Shown here: in pieces, positions 1 through 7,458 of the stretch | Layout of the letters: each line of letters opens with the position of its first letter | How positions within the stretch are numbered: the first letter of the stretch is position 1 | Source: Desulfovibrio sp. UBA2564 | Lineage (GTDB): Bacteria > Desulfobacterota > Desulfovibrionia > Desulfovibrionales > Desulfovibrionaceae | Length of the DNA stretch: 9,749 nt | Assembly: GCA_002340305.1 (NCBI GenBank) | Contig: DDLU01000127.1 | Location: 1-9,749 of the forward strand | Direction: 5' to 3' | Notes under the pieces: model-generated | What the model saw: only the letters and a program-made list of their open reading frames with translations | Told to the model about the DNA's origin: nothing | Database searches by the model: none | Translations under genes and position numbers: made by a program

Positions 1-386
1 ATATGCTTATGGCGGCACCGTTCATGGCCTTCATGCAGATTCTCATCTATGTGGGTGCGGTCTGTGTATTAATCTTCTTTGCCATCATGCTTACTCAGGC
101 TGATGACCACGGGGTAGAAGCCGGAAGTCGCAGACCGGGTAAATCCGCACTGTCGGCACTGACTTTCATCACCCCGGTATTTCTGATCGGATTTATTCTG
201 GTCAAATTTCAGCCTGCTTCCATTGACATTCCAGTTGAGGTCCCGCTGGTCGAGATAGGTAAGGGGCTGTTGGAAGATTATCCGGTAGCCTTCGAGCTTA
301 TTTCGGTGGTCCTGCTGGCTGCCATGGCTGGTGCGGTGCTGCTGGCCTTTGAACAGAAAGGCAAGAAAAGGAGGAAAGTATCATGA
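1..386 (+). CDS. nuoJ: NADH-quinone oxidoreductase subunit J (NuoJ), 5'-truncated by window edge
   Basis: This is a membrane-arm subunit of respiratory complex I. It contributes helices next to NuoK and NuoA, at the junction between the quinone site and the proton-pumping subunits. About 127 codons are visible. Three hydrophobic segments can be seen: residues ~5-30 with the family-typical ILIYVGAVCVLIFFAIML stretch, ~47-67, and ~96-117 (FELISVVLLAAMAGAVLLA). NuoJ proteins are usually about 165-185 aa and the IYVGAV helix normally lies well inside the protein. The first ATG at position 3 is therefore internal, and the true start lies upstream of the window. The stop codon overlaps the nuoK start by 4 bases (ATGA), implying translational coupling. 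The helix motif, the C-terminal FEL...AVLLA signature and the neighbouring nuoK make the identification secure. Confidence 0.9.
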   Translation, partial: MLMAAPFMAFMQILIYVGAVCVLIFFAIMLTQADDHGVEAGSRRPGKSALSALTFITPVFLIGFILVKFQPASIDIPVEVPLVEIGKGLLEDYPVAFELISVVLLAAMAGAVLLAFEQKGKKRRKVS

Positions 387-691
387 GTCCTCTTTTAATG
401 TACCAACTGGTGGCGCTCCTGCTGCTGGCTATCGGGTTGTACGGCATTGTCTGGCGTAAATCGCTGGTCGGAATGCTTATATCAGTTGAGCTGATGCTTA
501 ACGGTGCGGGAATGTCCATTGTTTCCGCTTCCCAGCTGACCGAAGCCGGAAGCGCAGTGGGGCAGATCGCCGCACTTTTTGTCATGGGGCTGGCCGCTGC
601 AGAAGCGACCCTTGTGCTGGCAATAATCATTGTGGTGGCAAAGCGGTTTAAGTCCGTTGATACCGACGCAATAACAAAGCTGAAAGGGTAA
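383..691 (+). CDS. nuoK: NADH-quinone oxidoreductase subunit K (NuoK)
   Basis: This is a 102-aa, three-helix membrane subunit of complex I, homologous to MrpC. It links the quinone-proximal module to the first antiporter-like subunit. Helices lie at ~5-24, ~29-50 and ~60-86. The two membrane-buried glutamates known to matter for proton translocation are present: E36 in helix 2 (SVELMLN) and E74 in helix 3 (AAAEATLVL). The latter aligns with E72 of the E. coli protein. Length is normal for the family (~100 aa). The start is set by a strong AGGAGG Shine-Dalgarno at 369-374, eight bases upstream, and by the 4-base overlap with nuoJ. The next gene begins five bases after the stop. Confidence 0.95.
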   Translation: MSPLLMYQLVALLLLAIGLYGIVWRKSLVGMLISVELMLNGAGMSIVSASQLTEAGSAVGQIAALFVMGLAAAEATLVLAIIIVVAKRFKSVDTDAITKLKG

Positions 692-695
692 TCCT

Positions 696-2189
696 ATGAC
701 AATTAGCACAGAATTTATCACCAGCGTGCGAATCCTGATCCCGCTCGGCATCACCCTTGTGGCCCCATTCTTTATCTGGTTTTTCCGGGAGAACATCAAC
801 CGCCGCGAGGGGGCATCCATATGGGCCGGTATCCTGACTTTCATTTCCGTTGCTGCCATGATCCCGGATGTAATGGAAGGCAAGATCGTACAGTATACCC
901 TGTTTACCCTATTCCCGGGTGTGAATGTCTCATTCGCTGCGGACGGGCTGGCTTTTATCTTCGCCCTCATCGCATCGTTTCTCTGGGTATTCGCCACCAG
1001 CTACAACATCGGCTACATGCGCACCCTAAATGAGCATGCCCAGACCAGATATTACTTCTGTTTTGCGGTAGCCATTTTCGGCGCGGTAGGCGTGGCTTTC
1101 TCGGCAAATATTTTTACCCTCTACCTTTTTTATGAAATCATTTCCGTGTTCACATATCCGCTGGTTGCGCATCATCAGGATGATGTGTCTTTCAACGGGG
1201 CGCGGAAATACATGGTTTACCTGATGGGTACTTCCAAGCTGTTTCTGCTGCCAGCCATGGTCATGACCTATGTGCTCTGCGGAACTTTGGATTTCCATCT
1301 CGGCGATGTTGCGCAGGGTATCTTCCCGGCGGATGCAGACCCGACTCTGGTTACCGTCACCTACGTGCTTTACATCGCAGGCCTGGCAAAAGCGGCGCTC
1401 ATGCCGTTTCACAACTGGCTGCCTTCGGCGATGGTCGCGCCTACTCCGGTATCCGCGCTGCTGCATGCGGTGGCAGTTGTTAAGGCCGGGGTGTTCTCAG
1501 TTTCCCGTGTGATCCTCTCCGGTTTCGGGGTAGATCTTATGGATAAACTGGGATTGGGATTGCCCACGGCTTACCTTGCGGCATTCACCATCGTCACCGC
1601 TTCGCTAATTGCTTTAACCAAGGATGATATCAAGGCTCGGCTCGCTTACTCCACGGTCAGTCAGCTTTCCTACATCATCATCGGTGTAGCCATGCTGACC
1701 CCGGAAGCAGTGCAGGGCGGCCTGATGCACATCGCTCACCACGCTTTTTCCAAGATCACCCTCTTCTTCGGGGCCGGGGCCATTTATGTGGCAACCCACC
1801 TCAAGAAGATCAGCCTCATGGACGGCCTGGGCAGGCGTATGCCGTGGACTTTCGGGGCCTTTGCCATTGCATCTCTATCCATGATCGGGGTGCCCCCGGT
1901 CTGCGGATTTGCTACTAAATGGTATCTGGTTAAAGGTGCTGTGGGTATCGGGCAATGGGGACTGCTGCTAGCCTTGCTGGCAAGTACCCTGCTAAATGCC
2001 GGTTACTTCGGTCCCATTGTTTACCGGGCTTTCTTTAAAGCTCCGGCAGAGGGTGCCAATATCGAGCAGTACAACGAGGCTCCGCTGTGCATGGTTATTC
2101 CGCTGTTCACCACGGCTCTGATTTCAGTCTGGCTGGGACTTTATCCCCAGACTTTCCTGAACTTCATCAACGTGTTCGGTAAATTCTAA
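696..2189 (+). CDS. MrpD/NuoL-like proton-translocating antiporter subunit (497 aa)
   Basis: This is a polytopic inner-membrane protein of the NuoL/NuoM/MrpD family (proton_antipo_M domain), about 14 helices, presumably one ion channel of the complex I membrane arm. The full set of family proton-path residues is visible. These are E147 in TM5 (FYEIIS), K232 in TM7 just before PFHNWLP, K263 in TM8 (AVVKAGVFS) and a lysine, K408, at the TM12 position (GFATKWY). The TM12 lysine is as in NuoL and MrpD, whereas NuoM has glutamate there. At 497 aa it lacks the ~100-residue C-terminal lateral helix that makes canonical NuoL ~610 aa, so it resembles MrpD in size. It starts five bases after nuoK with AAGGG at 684-688. 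It occupies the nuoL slot but a second antiporter subunit follows, so I give no symbol. Automated pipelines may name it 'monovalent cation/H+ antiporter subunit D family protein'. Confidence 0.92.
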   Translation: MTISTEFITSVRILIPLGITLVAPFFIWFFRENINRREGASIWAGILTFISVAAMIPDVMEGKIVQYTLFTLFPGVNVSFAADGLAFIFALIASFLWVFATSYNIGYMRTLNEHAQTRYYFCFAVAIFGAVGVAFSANIFTLYLFYEIISVFTYPLVAHHQDDVSFNGARKYMVYLMGTSKLFLLPAMVMTYVLCGTLDFHLGDVAQGIFPADADPTLVTVTYVLYIAGLAKAALMPFHNWLPSAMVAPTPVSALLHAVAVVKAGVFSVSRVILSGFGVDLMDKLGLGLPTAYLAAFTIVTASLIALTKDDIKARLAYSTVSQLSYIIIGVAMLTPEAVQGGLMHIAHHAFSKITLFFGAGAIYVATHLKKISLMDGLGRRMPWTFGAFAIASLSMIGVPPVCGFATKWYLVKGAVGIGQWGLLLALLASTLLNAGYFGPIVYRAFFKAPAEGANIEQYNEAPLCMVIPLFTTALISVWLGLYPQTFLNFINVFGKF

Positions 2190-2200
2190 GGAGAACCACC

Positions 2201-2485
2201 ATGATAGAAAAACTTGGAAACTGGTTCGAAACCCAGCGCACGCAGAATATGAAGTTCTGGAAGCTCCTCTTCGCAGGCTTGCTTGTGGTGCTGGGGGGCC
2301 TGAATTTCTTCATCCATCCGCACCATGTGGAATATTATTACGATGGTTACCCCGGATTCTGGGAAATCTTCGCCCTTGCTGCATCAGTGGGCATGGTTTT
2401 CCTGATGAAGGTGCTTATCCAGCCTTTTCTGGTAGGCCCGGAAGAGGGTGAGGATTATACAGAAGGAGGAAACAATGACCATTAA
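2201..2485 (+). CDS. Small two-helix membrane protein inside the nuo operon
   Basis: I do not recognise this 94-aa protein as a named family. Predicted topology is a charged N-terminus, helix 1 at ~20-38 (WKLLFAGLLVVLGGLNFFI), and a His/Tyr-rich loop HPHHVEYYYDGYPGFW at 39-54. Helix 2 spans ~55-77 and contains K70, and an acidic tail (GPEEGEDYTEGG) ends the protein. The gene is real by context. The Shine-Dalgarno TAAGGAG at 2187-2193 overlaps the stop of the preceding antiporter gene, with seven bases to the ATG. Its own 3' end overlaps the next antiporter gene by 11 bases, so it is embedded in translationally coupled complex I genes. I infer that it is a small accessory subunit or assembly factor placed between two antiporter-like subunits. 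It does not look like NuoA, NuoK, or MrpE/F/G, although a distant relation to small Mrp subunits cannot be excluded by eye. Confidence 0.8.
   Translation: MIEKLGNWFETQRTQNMKFWKLLFAGLLVVLGGLNFFIHPHHVEYYYDGYPGFWEIFALAASVGMVFLMKVLIQPFLVGPEEGEDYTEGGNNDH
2463..2469 (+). promoter_or_regulatory. Shine-Dalgarno that decides the start of the 590-aa antiporter subunit
   Basis: AAGGAGG lies five bases before the ATG at 2475. It supports that start over an in-frame ATG at 2448, which has no comparable site and would add nine polar residues before the first helix. The site lies inside the 3' end of the preceding small-protein gene, consistent with translational coupling. Confidence 0.75.
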
Positions 2486-4247
2486 CGGTTTTCTCCATCC
2501 GGCACTGGCTTTTATCGCTCTGGCAATGGCTCTGCCGTTCTTCCGGGGCAAACAGTGGAAATGGTTCCTGCTCATCCCCCCCGTCATTGCCATTGCGGTG
2601 GTCTTCACTGCCACGCTCGGCAATTTCGGTGTTATCCCTTATCTCGGCAATGTGCTGGTTCTGGGCAGGGTGGATAAACTCGCGTTGGTTTTTGCCAATG
2701 TCTTTGCCATCCAGTCACTGATCGGCATGATCTACGCCCTGCATATGGATGACAAAGCGCACCATGCTGCGGCAGCTCTTTATGTTGCCGGATCATTCGG
2801 CTGTGTCTTTGCCGGGGATTATCTGTCCCTGTTCATTTTCTGGGAACTCATGGCTGTGGCCTCAACCTTTCTGGTCTGGCTGCACCGCACTAAAACTTCA
2901 AGTGCGGCTGGTTTCCGTTACTTCCTGTTCCATATGCTTGGCGGACTTTTTCTGCTCGGCGGATTGCTGCTCCGTTACTCGGAGATCGGCACTTTCGCCT
3001 TTCTGCCTGTGGATCCGCAGGGTATGGAATATTATGATTGGTTGATTTTGATCGGTTTTTGCGTCAACGCCGCTGTGGTACCCCTGCATGCATGGCTGCC
3101 TGATGCTTATCCAGAAGCAACCATCCCCGGCGCGGTTTTCATGTGTGCCTTTACCACCAAGACTGCGGTTTACGTGCTGGCCCGTGGATTCTCCGGAGTC
3201 TATGCGCTGGCGGTAGCCGGAACATTCATGGCGGTCTACGGCGTGCTTTACGCGTCCATGGAGAACAATGCACGGAGGATCCTGTCCTACCACATTGTTT
3301 CGCAGGTTGGTTACATGGTTGCAGGTATCGGTATCGGTACCGCCATGTGTATCAACGGTGCTGTGGCCCACGCATACGCCCACATCCTTTATAAAGGACT
3401 GCTCTTTATGAGTGTGGGTACTGTACTTTTCGCAGTCGGTACTGCTGATCTTGATAAACTTGGCGGACTGGTCGGTAAGATGCCTGTGGTCATGCTGCTC
3501 TACATGGTCGGGGCGGTTTCCATTTCCGGCATGCCGCTCTTCAACGGTTTTGTAAGTAAAACCATGACTATCACCGGTGCTGCGGAATCGCACCACACAC
3601 TGCTGGCTGTCGGTCTTGAGATTGCTGCGGTAGGTACTTTCCTTTCGGTCGGTATCAAACTTCCGTACTTCGCTTTCTGGAACAAGCCCGCAAAGACGGA
3701 CTTAAAGCTTAATCCCATCCCCAAGAACATGTATGTGGCAATGGGTATTGCAGCTTTCCTCTGCTTTGCGCAGGGTGTTTATCCGCAGATGCTTTATAAA
3801 CTGCTGCCGTTCCCGGTTGAATATCATCCTTATACCGCTTGGCACCTGTTGCAGGCAGCAATGCTGCTGTCCTTCACCGGAGCAGGATTCTGGCTTATGC
3901 GTAAGGTTATCGTACCGCACCATGGTCGCAACCTTGATTTTGACAAGCTTTACCGCTTTATCGGTAACATGGGCTTGCTGCTGGTCTGCCGTCCCATCGC
4001 TTGGGCGGATTCAATCTGGACCACAGCCTACCGGGCGATCGGTCTTAAGTGGTTGATGGATTCTGCTGCCGGATCATCATGGTTTGACCGCAAAGGTATT
4101 GATACCGTGGTCGATGGTACTGCCTACACGGTGCGCAATATCGGTAAGACCGGGGCTAAGATACAAACCGGACGTTTACAGGATTACCTCGGATTGGCTG
4201 TGGTTATCGCGTTCTGCGTTTACGGCTTAGTCTGGTACTTCGGATAA
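2475..4247 (+). CDS. Na+/H+ antiporter subunit D-like / NuoL-like complex I subunit with C-terminal extension (590 aa)
   Basis: This is a second member of the NuoL/MrpD antiporter family and an integral inner-membrane protein. The core (~1-440) carries E124 in TM5 (FWELMA), PLHAWLPDAYPEAT at ~203-216, the TM8 lysine K229 (AFTTKTAVYVL) and the TM12 lysine K362 (FVSKTM). The TM7 lysine found in most relatives is asparagine here (N198, in VNAAVVPLHAW). Residues ~455-590 form an extension with further hydrophobic segments. It ends FDRKGID...GAKIQTGRLQDYLGLAVV plus a final helix, which resembles the end of NuoL where the long lateral helix is anchored. It therefore looks like the functional NuoL equivalent or a NuoL/MrpD hybrid. 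It begins within the preceding gene (11-base overlap) and ends 17 bases before nuoM. The N198 variant may be a trait of this subfamily rather than a lesion, because the rest is intact. I am confident of the family and less so of the exact role. Confidence 0.9.
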   Translation: MTINGFLHPALAFIALAMALPFFRGKQWKWFLLIPPVIAIAVVFTATLGNFGVIPYLGNVLVLGRVDKLALVFANVFAIQSLIGMIYALHMDDKAHHAAAALYVAGSFGCVFAGDYLSLFIFWELMAVASTFLVWLHRTKTSSAAGFRYFLFHMLGGLFLLGGLLLRYSEIGTFAFLPVDPQGMEYYDWLILIGFCVNAAVVPLHAWLPDAYPEATIPGAVFMCAFTTKTAVYVLARGFSGVYALAVAGTFMAVYGVLYASMENNARRILSYHIVSQVGYMVAGIGIGTAMCINGAVAHAYAHILYKGLLFMSVGTVLFAVGTADLDKLGGLVGKMPVVMLLYMVGAVSISGMPLFNGFVSKTMTITGAAESHHTLLAVGLEIAAVGTFLSVGIKLPYFAFWNKPAKTDLKLNPIPKNMYVAMGIAAFLCFAQGVYPQMLYKLLPFPVEYHPYTAWHLLQAAMLLSFTGAGFWLMRKVIVPHHGRNLDFDKLYRFIGNMGLLLVCRPIAWADSIWTTAYRAIGLKWLMDSAAGSSWFDRKGIDTVVDGTAYTVRNIGKTGAKIQTGRLQDYLGLAVVIAFCVYGLVWYFG

Positions 4248-4248
4248 A

Positions 4249-4258
4249 GGGGGGGGAG
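4249..4258 (+). promoter_or_regulatory. nuoM ribosome binding site containing a run of eight G
   Basis: A purine-rich site begins just after the preceding stop codon (TAA at 4245-4247). It consists of eight consecutive G followed by AG, with six bases to the nuoM ATG at 4265. The G run is longer than a normal Shine-Dalgarno and is prone to length change. Changes would alter the spacing of the stop, Shine-Dalgarno and start codon, but not any reading frame. Confidence 0.6.
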
Positions 4259-4264
4259 AATACA

Positions 4265-5812
4265 ATGCAAGAATTCGCTTATCCTGTTCTGACTGTCCTC
4301 GTGTTCTTTCCGCTGCTGGCTGCTGTCGGGCTTTTCTTCCTGAAAGGCGACAATACCATCAGGGTCTACACTCTGGGCGTGTCAATCATTGAACTCGTAC
4401 TATCTTTCCCGCTTTTTGCCGGATTTGAACTTGAGTCCGCAGCTTTCCAGTTTGTGGAGCGCATGGACTGGGTTAGGCAGTGGGGGGTGGAATATTACCT
4501 TGGGACCGATGGCATCAGCTTTTTAATGGTAGTGCTGACCATTGTTGTCCTGCCACTCTGTGTACTCTGCTCGTGGACCTATATCCAGACGAGGGTCAAA
4601 GAATTCCATTTTTGCCTGCTGTTCATGACTGCAGCCTGTGTGGGAGTCTTCACCGCCCTTGATCTGGTTCTTTTCTACGTGTTCTGGGAAGCTATGCTGG
4701 TGCCCATGTACCTGCTTATCGCTGTATGGGGCGGACCTGAGAAGCGTTATGCCTCGCTCAAGTTCTTCCTCTACACCTTGGCCGGCTCGGCACTGCTGCT
4801 GGTGGCAATCGTTGCTTTCAGAGTCGCAGGCGGAACCTTCGCCATTCCCGAACTCATGGAGCAGAACTTTACCTTCAACTTCCAGTTCTGGGCATTTCTG
4901 GCACTTGCTTTGGCATTTGCCATCAAGGTTCCCATGTTCCCGTTTCATACATGGCTTCCTGCCGCTCACGTACAGGCCCCCACAGCCGGATCGCTTATTT
5001 TGGCTTCGGTGCTTTTGAAGATGGGAACTTACGGTTTTCTGCGTTTCAACCTGCCATTAACCCCGGCGGCAAGCGAGTACTTTGCTCCGCTTATGATCGC
5101 CATATCCATTGCCGGAATTCTTTACGGCGGGATTGTGGCTCTGGGGCAGAACGATATTAAAAAAGTTATCGCCTACTCATCCGTAGGGCATATGGGATTT
5201 GTCACCCTCGGCATATTCCTTTTCAACCAGCGTGGTCTTGAAGGTGCTCTTTTCCAGATGCTCAACCATGGGATAACCACTGGCGGGTTGTTCATGATGA
5301 TCGGTGCTGTTTACGAGCGCAGTCACAGCCGCGATTTGGACGATAACCTCGGACTCGGCAAATACATGCCTGCCTACATGTTCTTCTGGGGGCTGTTCGC
5401 GCTTTCATCTTTCGGCTTCCCCGGCACCAACAGTTTTGTCGGCGAGATTCTGGTCTTTGTCGGAGCATTTGAGCAGAACCCCTGGATCGGCGCACTTATG
5501 GTGCCCGGAGCCATGGTTGCCGCTGCCTACATGCTGCGGGTTTCCCTCAAGCTGGCTTGGGGCCGACCTATTTCATGGAAGGAATGGCCGGATCTCAACC
5601 TGCGTGAGTGGTCTTATCTGGTCATTCCGGCCGTCTTCGTCCTCTATATCGGGCTTGCACCGGGACTTTGTTTCAAGGTTATGGATGCTTCGCTGATCAA
5701 GCTGGAGAAAGACGTGAAGGAAGGGGCTAAGATTGTTGCCATGGAAAAGGAAAATGCTGCCCAAGTGTCAGCGAATTTGGCCCTTAATTCCCTCAAGGGA
5801 ATCATCAAGTAA
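4265..5812 (+). CDS. nuoM: NADH-quinone oxidoreductase subunit M (NuoM)
   Basis: This is a 515-aa antiporter-like proton-pumping subunit of the complex I membrane arm, about 14 helices, close to the usual NuoM length (~500-510 aa). The NuoM key residues are all visible. They are E142 in TM5 (FWEAMLVPMY), K221 in TM7 (AIKVPMFPFHTWLP), K252 in TM8 (LLKMGTYGF), and a TM12 glutamate, E394 (FVGEILVF). The last separates NuoM from NuoL and NuoN, which carry lysine there. The loop motif AAHVQAPTAGS at ~233-243 is also typical. A charged, probably helical tail at ~478-515 (LIKLEKDVKEGAKIV...) follows the last membrane helix and may lie along the cytoplasmic face. The gene sits between the 590-aa antiporter subunit and nuoN, 18 bases from the latter, in the standard L-M-N order. 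Confidence 0.95.
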   Translation: MQEFAYPVLTVLVFFPLLAAVGLFFLKGDNTIRVYTLGVSIIELVLSFPLFAGFELESAAFQFVERMDWVRQWGVEYYLGTDGISFLMVVLTIVVLPLCVLCSWTYIQTRVKEFHFCLLFMTAACVGVFTALDLVLFYVFWEAMLVPMYLLIAVWGGPEKRYASLKFFLYTLAGSALLLVAIVAFRVAGGTFAIPELMEQNFTFNFQFWAFLALALAFAIKVPMFPFHTWLPAAHVQAPTAGSLILASVLLKMGTYGFLRFNLPLTPAASEYFAPLMIAISIAGILYGGIVALGQNDIKKVIAYSSVGHMGFVTLGIFLFNQRGLEGALFQMLNHGITTGGLFMMIGAVYERSHSRDLDDNLGLGKYMPAYMFFWGLFALSSFGFPGTNSFVGEILVFVGAFEQNPWIGALMVPGAMVAAAYMLRVSLKLAWGRPISWKEWPDLNLREWSYLVIPAVFVLYIGLAPGLCFKVMDASLIKLEKDVKEGAKIVAMEKENAAQVSANLALNSLKGIIK

Positions 5813-5830
5813 GCGACAGGAGATATTGAA

Positions 5831-7252
5831 ATGAATGTGAATCCATATCCTTTCATGCCGGAACTTTCCATGTTCCTGATCATTACCCTGTTGTTTGTGC
5901 AAGCCGTGGGCAGTGAGCGCATGCGTCATAAGGTTGGAGTCTGGCTGCCCATTGCGTCATTGCTTCCCATAGTTGTCTCACTGTTTTCACTGGGGCAGGA
6001 AGGCTTGTTCTTTCATGGGGCTTATCAGGTTGATCCGCTTTCGCAATTTTTTAAGGTCGCAATTGCCATCGGTTTCAGCGTGACTGTTTTCAACGCCTCC
6101 CGCCAGCCGACTTTGCTGGACGAGAATAGGTCTGACTATTTCCTCTTTCTCTCCATCAGCGGCTGGGGGCTGATGATGCTTGCTTCATCTGTGGAGCTGA
6201 TCACCATGTACCTTGCGTTGGAACTCTCCTCTTACGCTTTGTACGCGATCATCGCTTTACGGGCCAAGGACAGGGGGGCAGCGGAAGCGGCAATTAAGTA
6301 CATCATGTTCGGTGCGGTTTCCACGGCTGTGGCTTTGTACGGTTTTTCTTACATCCTCGCCGGAATGCATACTACTTACCTTGCGGACCTGGTCCAGAAA
6401 ACATGGTCATTTGAGGCTGCGCCTATGGCTGTGACCGGCATGGCTTTGTTCCTGCTGGGAATGTTCTACAAGTTGGCTCTATTCCCGTTCCATTTCTGGT
6501 GCCCGGATGTTTATGAGGGCGCAAGCAATGAAACCGCCGCCTTTGTGGCAACTCTGCCGAAGCTTGGCGCGGTGGTCATTCTTATTCGCCTCGCAGCAAT
6601 GTTCAAGCCCGGTTACGATATAACCACGGTCATCGCCGTGCTTGGTGCGTTGTCTATGACTTTCGGAAACCTTGCCGCGCTTGCCCAGCAGGATGTGAAG
6701 CGGATTTTGGGCTACTCTTCAGTTGCCCATGCCGGATACATCATGATCGGTTTGATTTCCGGCACAGCGGAAGGATTAGCCGCTGCATCATTTTATGCGC
6801 TGGCATACGTTGCCATGAACCTGACCTGTTTCTGGGTGGTCAGCCGTGTTTCTGTGGACGGACGTAATTTACAGCTTGATGACCTTAATGGTCTGCACAA
6901 TCGTGCCCCGGCCCTTGCCTTTGCATTGGCTGTGGGGGCGTTCGCGCTGGTCGGCCTGCCGCCTATGGCCGGGTTTATGGGTAAGCTCTTTTTATTTTCG
7001 TCCGGTTGGAATCACGGTTACAATTGGCTGATCATCATTGCCGGGATCAATACCGCCATTTCCATTTACTACTATCTGGGAATGGTCCGCCATGCCTACA
7101 CTAAGGAAGCCGTTGAAGGGACCCCGCTGCCGGATACTTCCGCATTCAGTTTCGCCGGAGCGGCGTTGCTATCCCTGCTGGTGCTGGGATTAGGCATGAT
7201 GCCTGCCGGCGTGTTTGATTTTGCCTTGAAGGTTGGAAGTGTAGTTCCTTAG
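5831..7252 (+). CDS. nuoN: NADH-quinone oxidoreductase subunit N (NuoN)
   Basis: This is a 473-aa antiporter-like subunit of complex I, normally the one nearest NuoK in the membrane arm. Family residues are E131 in TM5 (LALELSSYALYAI), K214 in TM7 (MFYKLALFPFHFWCPDVYEGA), K244 in TM8 (TLPKLGAVV) and K385 in TM12 (GFMGKLFLF). The phrase PFHFWCPDVYEGA and the helix LELSSYALYA are diagnostic of NuoN rather than NuoL or NuoM. Length is normal (~470-490 aa). The start is chosen from AGGAGA at 5818-5823 with seven bases to the ATG. It is the last gene of the operon: the stop at 7250-7252 is followed 23 bases later by a strong hairpin terminator. Confidence 0.95.
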   Translation: MNVNPYPFMPELSMFLIITLLFVQAVGSERMRHKVGVWLPIASLLPIVVSLFSLGQEGLFFHGAYQVDPLSQFFKVAIAIGFSVTVFNASRQPTLLDENRSDYFLFLSISGWGLMMLASSVELITMYLALELSSYALYAIIALRAKDRGAAEAAIKYIMFGAVSTAVALYGFSYILAGMHTTYLADLVQKTWSFEAAPMAVTGMALFLLGMFYKLALFPFHFWCPDVYEGASNETAAFVATLPKLGAVVILIRLAAMFKPGYDITTVIAVLGALSMTFGNLAALAQQDVKRILGYSSVAHAGYIMIGLISGTAEGLAAASFYALAYVAMNLTCFWVVSRVSVDGRNLQLDDLNGLHNRAPALAFALAVGAFALVGLPPMAGFMGKLFLFSSGWNHGYNWLIIIAGINTAISIYYYLGMVRHAYTKEAVEGTPLPDTSAFSFAGAALLSLLVLGLGMMPAGVFDFALKVGSVVP

Positions 7253-7275
7253 GTTCTTAAGTAATTGAAGTTTGT

Positions 7276-7310
7276 AAAGCCCCGTGATGATAAGTCGCGG
7301 GGCTTTTGTT
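7276..7310 (+). terminator. Rho-independent terminator of the nuo operon
   Basis: Left arm AAAGCCCCGTGA (7276-7287) and right arm TCGCGGGGCTTT (7295-7306) form a 12-bp stem with one G-U pair, around the seven-base loop TGATAAG. It is followed by TTTTGTT. The arms are G/C-rich and the location directly after nuoN makes the role clear. Confidence 0.9.
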
Positions 7311-7458
7311 ATAGATAATGTATTTTTATTATTCGGTTAATCTATGGTTTACTTCGGGCTTTTACTGCCGTAATGCTTGGGCACTGGTTACTTCTTATGA
7401 TATCCTAATGTGTATTGAACTCTGTTGTTTTGAAATTGCCGGTGGAAAAGGATCGATA
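7311..7458 (+). other. Intergenic leader of the sensor gene; no convincing promoter seen
   Basis: This 148-base A/T-rich stretch lies between the nuo terminator and the sensor start. It must hold the sensor promoter if that gene is transcribed independently. The best candidates by eye are poor: TATGAT at 7396-7401 without a correctly spaced -35 box, and TTGGGC (7377-7382) with TATCCT (7401-7406) at 18-base spacing. Translating upstream from 7459 in frame gives an open but unconvincing, Cys/Tyr-rich peptide, so I treat the stretch as non-coding. Confidence 0.4.

Noticed and set aside
2448..2474. ATG at 2448 as start of the 590-aa antiporter subunit
   Set aside because: It would add a polar nine-residue leader and has no comparable ribosome site, whereas ATG 2475 has AAGGAGG five bases upstream.
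2898..3596. Long open frame on the minus strand opposite the 590-aa antiporter gene (232 codons)
   Set aside because: It is fully antisense to a well-conserved gene, is rich in His/Thr/Gln/Asp without any recognisable domain, and has no supporting ribosome site. It is a by-product of the codon use of the real gene.
7370..7392. Possible operator-like inverted repeat GTAA...TTAC upstream of the sensor gene
   Set aside because: Only four outer base pairs plus a three-base inner match are symmetrical, which is expected by chance in an A/T-rich stretch.
7318..7458. Upstream start at 7318 that would add 47 residues to the sensor
   Set aside because: It begins eight bases after the nuo terminator, has no Shine-Dalgarno, and the added peptide is Tyr/Cys-rich and unlike a leader. 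The start at 7459 has AAGGA at good spacing just before TM1.
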